Positions 54,400 to 63,681 of a stretch of 64,000 bases of DNA are shown here, one piece after another. Origin of the DNA: Litoditis marina (Eukaryota > Nematoda > Chromadorea > Rhabditida > Rhabditidae); assembly GCA_964036275.1 (NCBI GenBank), contig CAXIWQ010000318.1, positions 82,825-146,824 on the forward strand, in the 5' to 3' direction. The position numbers and the translations under genes are program-made. The stretch's first letter is position 1, and each line of letters opens with the position of its first letter. Under the pieces are notes generated by a model. That model saw nothing but the letters and a program-made list of their open reading frames with translations. It was not told the origin of the DNA and made no database searches.

Positions 54400-57260
54400 T
54401 GTTTCGCACAGCCACAAAATACGAATTATCGCGGTTATCGACTCTTTGCCTTGCAGCTACAGAGAACAGTTCATACGGCTATCAAGTCTGTTGCTCCAGC
54501 TACAAAAACCTAATACGACTATATATTCTGTGGCGCACAGCCACAAAAGACGAATTAACGCGGTTATTGACTCTTTGCCTCGCAGTTACAGAGAATATTT
54601 CATACGGCTATCAATCTGTTGCTCCCAGCTACAAAAACCTAATACGACAATCTATTCTGTGGCGCACAGCCACAAAAGACAAATTAACGCGGTTATTGAC
54701 TCTTTGCCGTGCAGCTACAGGAAAAAGGTTATACGGCTACCAAGTATGTTGCTCCCAGCTACAAAAACCTAATACGACTATCTATTCTGTGGCGCACAGC
54801 CACAAAATACGAATTGACGCGGTTATCGACTCTTTGCCTTGCAGCTACAGAGAACAGTTCATACGGCTATCAAATCTGTTGCTCCAGCTACAAAAACCTA
54901 ATACGACAATCTATTCTGTGGCGCACAGCCACAAAATACAAATTATCGCGGTTATCGACTTGTTGGCTTGCAGCTACAGAGAAAAGTTCATACGGCTATC
55001 AAGTTTGTTGCTCCCAGCTACAAAAACCTAATACGACTATATATTCTGTGGCGCACAGCCACAAAAGACGAATTAACGCGGTTATTGACTCTTTGCCTCG
55101 CAGTTACAGAGAACATTTCATACGGCTATCAAATCTGTTGCTCCCAGCTACAAAAACCTAATACGACAATCTATTCTGAGGCGCACAGCCACAAAGACGA
55201 ATTAACGCGGTTATTGACATTTTGACTTGCAGCTACAAAAAAAAATCATACGGCTATCAAGTCTGTTGCTTCCAACTACAAAAACATAATACGACTTTAT
55301 ATTCTGTTGGCGCACAGCCACAAAATACAAATTAACGCGGTTATTGACTCTTTGCCTTGCAGTTACAGAGAACATTTCATACGGCTATCAAATCTGTTGC
55401 TCCCAGCTACAAAAACCTAATACGACTTTATATTCTGTGGCGCACAGCCACAAAAGACAAATTACGCGGTTATTACCTCTTTGCCTTGCAGCTACAGAGA
55501 ACAGTTCATACGGCTATCAAGTCTGTTGCTCCCAGCTACAAAAACCTAATACGACTATATATTCTGTGGCGCACAGCCACAAAAGACGAATTACGCGGTT
55601 ATTGACTCTTTGCCTCGCAGTTACAGAGAATATTTCATACGGCTATCAAATCTGTTGCTCCCAGCTACAAAAACCTAATACGACAATCTATTCTGTGGCG
55701 CACAGCAACAAAAGACAAATTAACGCGGTTATTGACTCTTTGCCGTGCAGCTACAGGAAAAAGGTTATACGGCTACCAAGTATGTTGCTCCCAGCTACAA
55801 AAACCTAATACGACTATCTATTCTGTGGCGCACAGCCACAAAATACGAATTGACGCGGTTATCGACTCTTTGCCTTGCAGCTACAGAGAACAGTTCATAC
55901 GGCTATCAAATCTGTTGCTCCCAGCTACAAAAACCTAATACGACAATCTATTCTGTGGCGCACAGCCACAAAATACAAATTATCGCGGTTATCGACTTGT
56001 TGGCTTGCAGCTACAGAGAAAGTTCATACGGCTATCAAGTTTGTTGCTCCAGCTACAAAAACCTAATACGACTATATATTCTGTGGCGCACAGCCACAAA
56101 AGACGAATTAACGCGGTTATTGACTCTTCGCCTCGCAGTTACAGAGAACATTTCATACGGCTATCAAATCTGTTGCTCCAGCTACAAAAACCTAATACGA
56201 CAATCTATTCTGAGGCGCACAGCCACAAAGACGAATTAACGCGGTTATTGACATTTTGACTTGCAGCTACAAAAAAAATCATACGGCTATCAAGTCTGTT
56301 GCTTCCAACTACAAAAACATAATACGACTTTATATTCTGTGGCGCACAGCCACAAAATACAAATTAACGCGGTTATTGACTCTTTGCCTTGCAGTTACAG
56401 AGAACATTTCATACGGCTATCAAATCTGTTGCTCCCAGCTACAAAAACCTAATACGACTTTATATTCTGTGGCGCACAGCCACAAAAGACAAATTAACGC
56501 GGTTATTACCTCTTTGCCTTGCAGCTACAGAAAAAAGTTTATACGGCTATCAAGTATGTTGCTCCCAGCTACAAAACCTAATACGACTTTATATTCTGTG
56601 GCGCACAGCCACAAAAGACAAATTAACGCGGTTATTGACTCTTTGCCGTGCAGCTACAGAAAAAAGTTTATATGGCTATCAAGTATGTTGCTCCCAGCTA
56701 GAAAAACCCAATACAACTATCTATTCTGTGGCACACAGCCACAAAATACGATATAACGCGGTATCGACTCTTTGCCTTGCAGCTACAGAAAAAAGTTTAA
56801 ACGGCTATCAAGTCTGTTGCTCATGGCTACAAAAACCTAATACGACTTTATATCCTATGGCGCACAGCCACAAAAGACAAATTAACGCGGTTATTACCTC
56901 TTTGCCTTGCAGCTACAGAAAAAAGTTCATACGGCTATCAAGTCTGTTGCTCCCAGCTACAAAAACCTGATACGACAATCTATTCTGTGGCGCACAGCCA
57001 CAAAAGACAAATTAACGCGGTTATTACCTCTTTGCCTTGCAGCTACAGAAAAAGTTCATACGGCTATCAAGTCTGTTGCTCCCAGCTACAAAAACCTAAT
57101 ACGACTTTATATTCTGTGGCGCACAGCCACAAAAGACAAATTAACGCGGTTATTGACTCTTTGCCGTGCAGCTACAGAAAAAAGGTTATACGGCTATCAA
57201 ATATGTTGCTTCCAGCTACAAAAACCTAATACGACTATCTATTCTGTTTCGCACAGCCAC
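54400..57260 (+). repeat. Tandem duplication E, second copy (~2.85 kb)
   Basis: This is the adjacent copy of 51,540-54,390. Its own one-base deletions lie near 54,613, 55,464, 55,592, 56,019, 56,048, 56,176, 56,573 and 56,762, with one insertion near 55,307 (ctgttggcgc). After the shared tctgtttcgcac mark the copies diverge, aattatcgcgg against aattaacgcgg. Confidence 0.86.
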
Positions 57261-57659
57261 AAAATACGAATTAACGCGGTTATCGACTCTTTGCCTTGCA
57301 GCTACAAAGAACAGTTCATACGGCTATCAAATCTGTTGCTCCCAGCTACAAAAACCTAATACGACAATCTATTCTGTGGCGCACAGCCACAAAATACGAA
57401 TTATCGCGGTTATCGACTTGTTGGCTTGCAGCTACAGAGAAAAGTTTATACGGCTATCAAGTCTGTTGCTCCCAGCTACAAAAACCTGATACGACAATCT
57501 ATTCTGTGGCGCACAGCCACAAAAGACAAATTAACGCGGTTATTACCTCTTTGCCTTGCAGCTACAGAAAAAAAGTTTATACGGCTATCAAGTCTGTTGC
57601 TCCCAGCTACAAAAACCTAATACGACTTTATATTCTGTGGCGCACAGCCACAAAAGACA

Positions 57660-58654
57660 AATTAACGCGGTTATCGACTCTTTGCCTTGCAGCTACAGAG
57701 AACATTTCATACGGCTATCTAATCTGTTGCTCCCAGCTACAAAAACCTAATACGACAATCTATTCTGTGGCGCACAGCCACAAAATACGAATAAACGCGG
57801 TAATCGACTCGTTGGCTTGCAGTTACAGAGAAAAGTTCATACGGCTATCAAGTCTGTTGCTCCCAGCTACAAAGACCTAACACGACTATATATTCTGTGG
57901 CGCACAGCCACAAAAGACGAATTAACGCGGTTATTGACTCTTCGCCTTGCAGCTACAGAAAAAAAATATACGGCTATCAAGTCTTTGCTCCCAAGAACAG
58001 TTCATACGGTTATCAAATCTGTTGCTCCCAGCTACAAAAACTCAATACGACTATCTCTTCTGTGGCGCACAGCCACGAAATACGAATTAACGCGGCTATC
58101 GACTCTTTGGCTTGCAGCTACAGAAAAAAAGTTTACACGGCTATCAGGTCTGTTGCTCCCAGCTACAAAAACCTAATACGACAATCTATTCTGTGGCGCA
58201 CAGCCAAAAAATACGAACTAACGCGGTTATCGACTCTTTGGCTTGCAGTTACAGAGAACAGTTCATACGGCTATCAAATCTGTTGCTGCCAGCTACAAAA
58301 ACCTAATACGACTATCTATTCTGTGGCGCACAGCCACAAAATACGAATCAACGCGGTTATCGACTGTTTGCAGCTACAGAAAAAAGTTAATACGGCTATC
58401 AAGTCTTTTGCTCCCAGCTACAAAAACCTGATACGACAATCTATTCTGTGGCGTACAGCCACAAAATACGAATTAACGCGGTTATCGACTCTTTGCCTTG
58501 CAGCTACAGAGAACATTTCATACGGCTATCTAATCTGTTGCTCCCAGCTACAAAAACCTAATACGACAATCTATTCTGTGGCGCACAGCCACAAAATACG
58601 AATAAACGCGGTAATCGACTCGTTGGCTTGCAGTTACAGAGAAAAGTTCATACG
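57660..58654 (+). repeat. Segmental duplication F, left copy
   Basis: This matches 61,980-62,969 at a constant offset of 4,315, including the 36-base monomer remnant, ctatctaatctg, gcggtaatcgactcg, gctgccagc and agccaaaaaatacg. Its last part (58,320-58,654) is also present at about 61,830-62,160, so that sub-block exists three times. The following 58,720-59,310 matches 63,165-63,757 at offset ~4,446. Confidence 0.9.
57971..58006 (+). repeat. Truncated monomer, 36 bp (left copy)
   Basis: The unit from one cggctatc to the next cggttatc is 36 bases instead of 130. It runs from cggctatcaagtctttgctccca straight into agaacagttcata, so about 94 bases are missing, including the second cagctac, the tacgac site, the dyad and acgcgg. 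Upstream gtctttgc also lacks one tg. This is the most severe internal deletion I saw. Confidence 0.9.
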
Positions 58655-60520
58655 GCTATCAAGTCTGTTGCTCCCAGCTACAAAGACCTAACACGACTAT
58701 ATATTCTGTGGCGCACAGCCACAAAAGACAGTTTAACGCGGTTATTGACTCTTTGCCTTCCAGCTACAGAAAAAAATTTATACGGCTATCAAGTCTGTTG
58801 CTCCCAGCTACAAAAACTTAATACGACTATCTTTTCTGTGGCGCACAGCCACAAAAGACAAATTAACGCGGTTATCGACTCATTGGCTTGCAGCTACGGA
58901 AAAAGTTTATACGGCTATCAAGTCTGTTGCTCCCAGCTACAAAAACCTAATACGACTTTATATTATGTGGCGCACAGCCACAAAAGACAAATTAACGCGG
59001 TTATTACCTCTTTGCCTCGCAGCTACACAAAAAAGTTTATACGGCTATCAAGTCTGTTGCTCCCAGCTACAAAAACCTAATACGACTTTATATTCTGTGG
59101 CGCACAGCCACAAAAGACAAATTAACGCGGTATTGACTCTTTGCCGTGCAGCTACAGGAAAAAGTTTATACGGCTATCAAGTATGTTGCTCCAGCTACAA
59201 AAACCTAATACGACTATCTATTCTGTGGCGCACAGCCACAAAATACGAGTTAACGCGGTTATCGACTGTTTGCTTTGCAGCTACAGAAAAAAGTTTATAC
59301 GGCTATCAAGTCTGTTGCTCATGGCTACAAAAACCTAATACGACTTTATATTCTGTGGCGCACAGCCACAAAAGACAAATTAACGCGGTTATTACCTCTT
59401 TGCCTTGCAGCTACAGAAAAAAATTCATACGGCTATCACGTCTGTTGCTCCCAGCTACAAAAACCTAATACGACTTTATATTCTGTGGCGCACAGCCACA
59501 AAAGACAAATTAACGCGGTTATTGACTCTTTGCCGTGCAGCTACAGAAAAAAGCTTATACGGCTATCAAATATGTTGCTCCCAGCTAGAAAAACCCCATA
59601 CAACTATCTATTCTGTGGCACACAGCCACAAAATACGAATAAACGCGGTTATCGACTCTTTGCCTTGCAGCTACAGAAAAAAAAGTTTATACGGCTATCA
59701 AGTCTGTTGCTCCCAGCTACAAAAACCTAATACGACTTTATATTCTGTGGCGCACAGCCACAAAAGACAAATTAACGCGGTTATTGACTCTTTGCCGTGC
59801 AGCTACAGGAAAAAGTTTATACGGCTATCAAGTATGTTGCTCCCAGCTACAAAAACCTAATACGACTATCTATTCTGTGGCGCACAGCCACAAAATACGA
59901 GTTAACGCGGTTATCGACTGTTTGCTTTGCAGCTACAGAAAAAAGTTTATACGGCTATCAAGTCTGTTGCTCATGGCTACAAAAACCTAATACGACTTTA
60001 TATTCTGTGGCGCACAGCACAAAAGACAAATTAACGCGGTTATTACCTCTTTGCCTTGCAGCTACAGAAAAAATTCATACGGCTATCACGTCTGTTGCTC
60101 CCAGCTACAAAAACCTAATACGACTTTATATTCTGTGGCGCACAGCCACAAAAGACAAATTAACGCGGTTATTGACTCTTTGCCGTGCAGCTACAGAAAA
60201 AAGTGTATACGGCTATCAAGTATGTTGCTCCCAGCTACAAAAACCTAATACGACTATCTATTCTGTGGCGCACAGCCACAAAATAAGAATTAACGCGGTT
60301 ATCGACTGTTTGCTTTGCAGCTACAGAAAAAAAGTTAATACGGCTATCAAGTCGGTTGCTCCCAGCTACAAAAACCTAATACGACAATCTATTCTGTGGT
60401 GCACAACCACAAAGTACTAATTAACGCGGTTATTGACTCTGTGGCTTGCAGCTACAGAAAAAAGCTTATACGGCTATCAAGTGTGTTGCTCACAGCTACA
60501 AGAACTTAATACGACTATAT

Positions 60521-61042
60521 ATTCTGTGGCGCACAGCCACAAAAGACAAATTAACTCGGTTATTACCTCTTTGCCTTGCAGCTACGGAAAAAAAGTTTAT
60601 ACGGCTATCAAGTCTGTTGCTCCCAGATACAAAAACGTAATACGACTTTATATTCTGTGGCGCACAGCCACAAAAGACAAATAAACGCGGTTATTAACTC
60701 TTTGCCGTGCAGCTACAGAAAAAAGTTTATACGGCTATCAAGTATGTTGCTCCCAGCTACAAAAACCTAATACGACTATCTATTCTGTGGCGCACAGCCA
60801 CAAAAGACAAATTAACTCGGTTATTACCTCTTTGCCTTGCAGCTACGGAAAAAAAGTTTATACGGCTATCAAGTCTGTTGCTCCCAGATACAAAAACGTA
60901 ATACGACTTTATATTCTGTGGCGCACAGCCACAAAAGACAAATAAACGCGGTTATTAACTCTTTGCCGTGCAGCTACAGAAAAAAGTTTATACGGCTATC
61001 AAGTATGTTGCTCCCAGCTACAAAAACCTAATACGACTATCT
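60521..61042 (+). repeat. Two-monomer tandem duplication (261 bp, two copies)
   Basis: A pair of monomers with taactcgg, ctacggaaaa, ccagatacaaaaacg and ataaacgcggttattaac appears at about 60,540-60,780 and again at about 60,800-61,040. The two look identical apart from the flanks. These variants are rare elsewhere in the window, so this is a recent local doubling. Confidence 0.88.
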
Positions 61043-61164
61043 ATTCTGTGGCGCACAGCCACAAAATACGAATTAACGCGGTTATCGACTTTTTGCCTTG
61101 CAGCTACAGAAAAAAGTTTATACGGCTATCAAGTCTGTTGCTCCCAGCTACAAAAACCTAATAC

Positions 61165-61500
61165 GATTATCTATTCTGTGGCGCACAGCCACGAAATACG
61201 AATTAACGCGGTTATCGACTCTTCGGCTTGCAGTTACAGAAAAAAAAATAATACGGCTATCAAGTCTGTTGCTCCCAACTACAAAAACCTAATACGACTT
61301 TATGTTTGTGGCGCACAGCCACAAAAGACAGATTAACGCGGTTATTGACTCTTTGTTTGCAGCTACAGAAAAAAGTTTATACGGCTATCAAGTATGTTGC
61401 TCCCAGCTAGAAAAACCCAATACAACTATCTATTCTGTGGCACACAGCCACAAAATACGAATAAACGCGGTTATCGACTCTTTTCCTTGCAGCTACAGAA
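61165..61500 (+). repeat. Monomer block shared with the left edge of the window
   Basis: Three rare monomer types follow here in the same order as at 1-290 and 4,379-4,710. The first has acgattatc, ccacgaaatacg and cttcggcttgcagttacag. The second has ccaactac and agacagattaacg. The third has gtatg, gctagaaaaaccc, gcacac and tacgaa. The third keeps tatacggc here and at the left edge, whereas the homogenised domain has tatatggc. Confidence 0.84.
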
Positions 61501-61979
61501 AAAAAGTTTATACGGCTATCAAGTCTGTTGCTCCCAGCTAGAAAAACCCAATACAACTATCTATTCTGTGGTGCACAGCCACAAAAGACAAATTAACGCG
61601 GTTATTACCTCTTTGCCTTGCAGCTACGGAAAAAAGTTTATACGGCTATCAAGTCTGTTGCTCCCAGCTACAAAAACGTAATACGACTTCATATTCTGTG
61701 GCGCACAGCCACAAAAGACAAATTAACGCGGTTATTGACTCTTTGCCGTGCAGCTACAGAAAAAAGTTTATACGGCTATCAAGTATGTTGCTCCCAGCTA
61801 CAAAACCTAATACGACTATCTATTCTGTGGCGCACAGCCACAAAATACGAATCAACGCGGTTATCGACTGTTTGCAGCTACAGAAAAAAGTTAATACGGC
61901 TATCAAGTCTTTTGCTCCCAGCTACAAAAACCTGATACGACAATCTATTCTGTGGCGTACAGCCACAAAATACGAATTA

Positions 61980-62969
61980 ACGCGGTTATCGACTCTTTGC
62001 CTTGCAGCTACAGAGAACATTTCATACGGCTATCTAATCTGTTGCTCCCAGCTACAAAAACCTAATACGACAATCTATTCTGTGGCGCACAGCCACAAAA
62101 TACGAATAAACGCGGTAATCGACTCGTTGGCTTGCAGTTACAGAGAAAAGTTCATACGGCTATCAAGTCTGTTGCTCCCAGCTACAAAGACCTAACACGA
62201 CTATATATTCTGTGGCGCACAGCCACAAAAGACGAATTAACGCGGTTATTGACTCTTTGCCTTGCAGCTACAGAAAAAAAATATACGGCTATCAAGTCTT
62301 TGCTCCCAAGAACAGTTCATACGGTTATCAAATCTGTTGCTCCCAGCTACAAAAACTCAATACGACTATCTCTTCTGTGGCGCACAGCCACGAAATACGA
62401 ATTAACGCGGCTATCGACTCTTTGGCTTGCAGCTACAGAAAAAAAGTTTACACGGCTATCAGGTCTGTTGCTCCCAGCTACAAAAACCTAATACGACAAT
62501 CTATTCTGTGGCGCACAGCCAAAAAATACGAACTAACGCGGTTATCGACTCTTTGGCTTGCAGTTACAGAGAACAGTTCATACGGCTATCAAATCTGTTG
62601 CTGCCAGCTACAAAAACCTAATACGACTATCTATTCTGTGGCGCACAGCCACAAAATACGAATCAACGCGGTTATCGACTGTTTGCAGCTACAGAAAAAA
62701 GTTAATACGGCTATCAAGTCTTTTGCTCCCAGCTACAAAAACCTGATACGACAATCTATTCTGTGGCGTACAGCCACAAAATACGAATTAACGCGGTTAT
62801 CGACTCTTTGCCTTGCAGCTACAGAGAACATTTCATACGGCTATCTAATCTGTTGCTCCCAGCTACAAAAACCTAATACGACAATCTATTCTGTGGCGCA
62901 CAGCCACAAAATACGAATAAACGCGGTAATCGACTCGTTGGCTTGCAGTTACAGAGAAAAGTTCATACG
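61980..62969 (+). repeat. Segmental duplication F, right copy
   Basis: This matches 57,660-58,654. At 62,969 a monomer that begins as gagaaaagttcatacgg continues as cggttatcaaatctg with aactcaatacgac, the sequence found at 58,007 and 62,322. The stretch 62,970-63,137 is therefore an internal re-copy, and the join is a chimeric monomer. Confidence 0.89.
62286..62321 (+). repeat. Truncated monomer, 36 bp (right copy)
   Basis: The same 36-base remnant with the same junction lies exactly 4,315 bases from the first. The deletion therefore predates duplication F and was copied with it. Confidence 0.9.
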
Positions 62970-63542
62970 GTTATCAAATCTGTTGCTCCCAGCTACAAAA
63001 ACTCAATACGACTATCTCTTCTGTGGCGCACAGCCACGAAATACGAATTAACGCGGCTATCGACTCTTTGGCTTGCAGCTACAGAAAAAAAGTTTACACG
63101 GCTATCAGGTCTGTTGCTCCCAGCTACAAAAACCTAATACGACTGTTTATCCTGTGGCGCACAGCCACAAAAGACAGTTTAACGCGGTTATTGACTCTTT
63201 GCCTTCCAGCTACAGAAAAAAATTTATACGGCTATCAAGTCTGTTGCTCCCAGCTACAAAAACTTAATACGACTATCTTTTCTGTGGCGCACAGCCACAA
63301 AAGACAAATTAACGCAGTTATCGACTCATTGGCTTGCAGCTACGGAAAAAAGTTTATACGGCTATCAAGTCTGTTGCTCCCAGCTACAAAAACCTAATAC
63401 GACTTTATATTATGTGGCGCACAGCCACAAAAGACAAATTAACGCGGTTATTACCTCTTTGCCTCGCAGCTACACAAAAAAGTTTATACGGCTATCAAGT
63501 CTGTTGCTCCCAGCTACAAAAACCTAATACGACTTTATATTC

Positions 63543-63559
63543 TGTGGCGCACAGCCACA
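63543..63559. other. Short inverted repeat (6-bp arms, 5-base loop) present once per monomer
   Basis: The arms tgtggc and gccaca are perfect reverse complements separated by gcaca. A second dyad, ctgtg-gcg-cacag, overlaps it. The stem survives in the variant that reads gtggcacacagccac, because that change falls in the loop. It is broken by one pair in monomers reading ctgtagcgc (for example 15,055, 16,615 and 27,017) or ctgaggcgc (for example 44,031 and 52,328). It could be a protein-binding dyad or a weak cruciform or RNA hairpin; no function can be shown from sequence alone. It is not a CENP-B box. Confidence 0.6.
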
Positions 63560-63596
63560 AAAGACAAATTAACGCGGTTATTGACTCTTTGCCGTG
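63552..63596 (+). repeat. Subunit A of the monomer (45 bp)
   Basis: This is the first of three degenerate subunits that make up the monomer. It starts cagccacaaaa and ends before the next cagctac. Aligned by eye to subunit B it shares cagc-aca-aa at the start, cggttat against cggctat in the middle, and ctctttgc against gtctgttgc near the end. The same three-part structure holds in the monomers I compared; these coordinates are one worked example. Confidence 0.75.
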
Positions 63597-63640
63597 CAGC
63601 TACAGGAAAAAGTTTATACGGCTATCAAGTATGTTGCTCC
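63597..63640 (+). repeat. Subunit B of the monomer (44 bp)
   Basis: This second subunit starts cagctacag followed by an A-run and contains tacggctatcaag and ctgttgctcc. It aligns with subunit A and with subunit C (cagctacaaaaa, tacgactttat, tctgtggc). Its A-run varies from 5 to about 10 across the array and is the main source of length change, so slippage here probably sets most of the 129-132-bp monomer range. Confidence 0.75.
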
Positions 63641-63681
63641 CAGCTACAAAAACCTAATACGACTATCTATTCTGTGGCGCA
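63641..63681 (+). repeat. Subunit C of the monomer (41 bp)
   Basis: This third subunit starts cagctacaaaaacc, contains tacgact and ends in tctgtggcgca just before the next monomer's cagccac. Against subunit B, the 21 positions from acgactt to ggcg match at about 15 by eye, allowing no gap in that stretch. Starts of the three subunits are 45, 44 and 41 bases apart, so A-runs recur about every four helical turns. Confidence 0.72.

Larger units (their letters stand above)
38500..57270 (+). repeat. Second HOR domain, roughly 8-monomer unit
   Basis: Monomer types here differ from those in the left domain: ggaaaaaggtt with ggctaccaag, aattgacgcgg, aattatcgcgg with gacttgttggcttg, gtttgttgc, gcctcgcag with gagaacatttc or gagaatatttc, and ctgaggcgc. 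The ctgaggcgc mark recurs near 44,031, 45,069, 48,052, 49,865, 52,328, 53,362, 55,178 and 56,211. Steps of 1,033-1,038 bases (8 monomers) alternate with longer steps that are whole numbers of monomers. Blocks of the left-domain HOR types are interspersed, for example near 42,000-42,700 and 45,400-46,000. Confidence 0.86.
63541..63670 (+). repeat. Representative 130-bp monomer
   Basis: This copy serves as a reference for the unit, phased to begin at tctgtggcgc; the next copy begins at 63,671, exactly 130 bases on. Reading across it: a short dyad, a cagccac with four A, the CpG pair in acgcgg, a cagctac with A-run, tacggctatc, gttgctccc, a second cagctac with A-run, and the tacgac site. Variable positions used to type monomers are the base pair after aaa (agacaaa, atacgaa, atacgat), ttattgac versus ttatcgac versus ttacctc, gccttg versus gccgtg, the A-run length, tttatacgg versus ttcatacgg, gtctg versus gtatg, ctcccag versus ctcatgg, and the four bases after tacgac. 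Most length variation is in the A-run after the first cagctac. Confidence 0.93.

Noticed and set aside
57971..58006. Transposon insertion or excision scar at the truncated monomer
   Set aside because: No terminal repeats, target-site duplication or foreign sequence is present. It is a simple internal deletion between monomer positions.
63541..63590. tRNA-like internal promoter: tggcgca resembles an A box, and ggttatcgactc resembles a B box
   Set aside because: The A-box match fails after seven bases, and the B-box-like stretch needs a two-base insertion to fit. No cloverleaf can be drawn, so a tRNA or tRNA-derived SINE origin is not supported.
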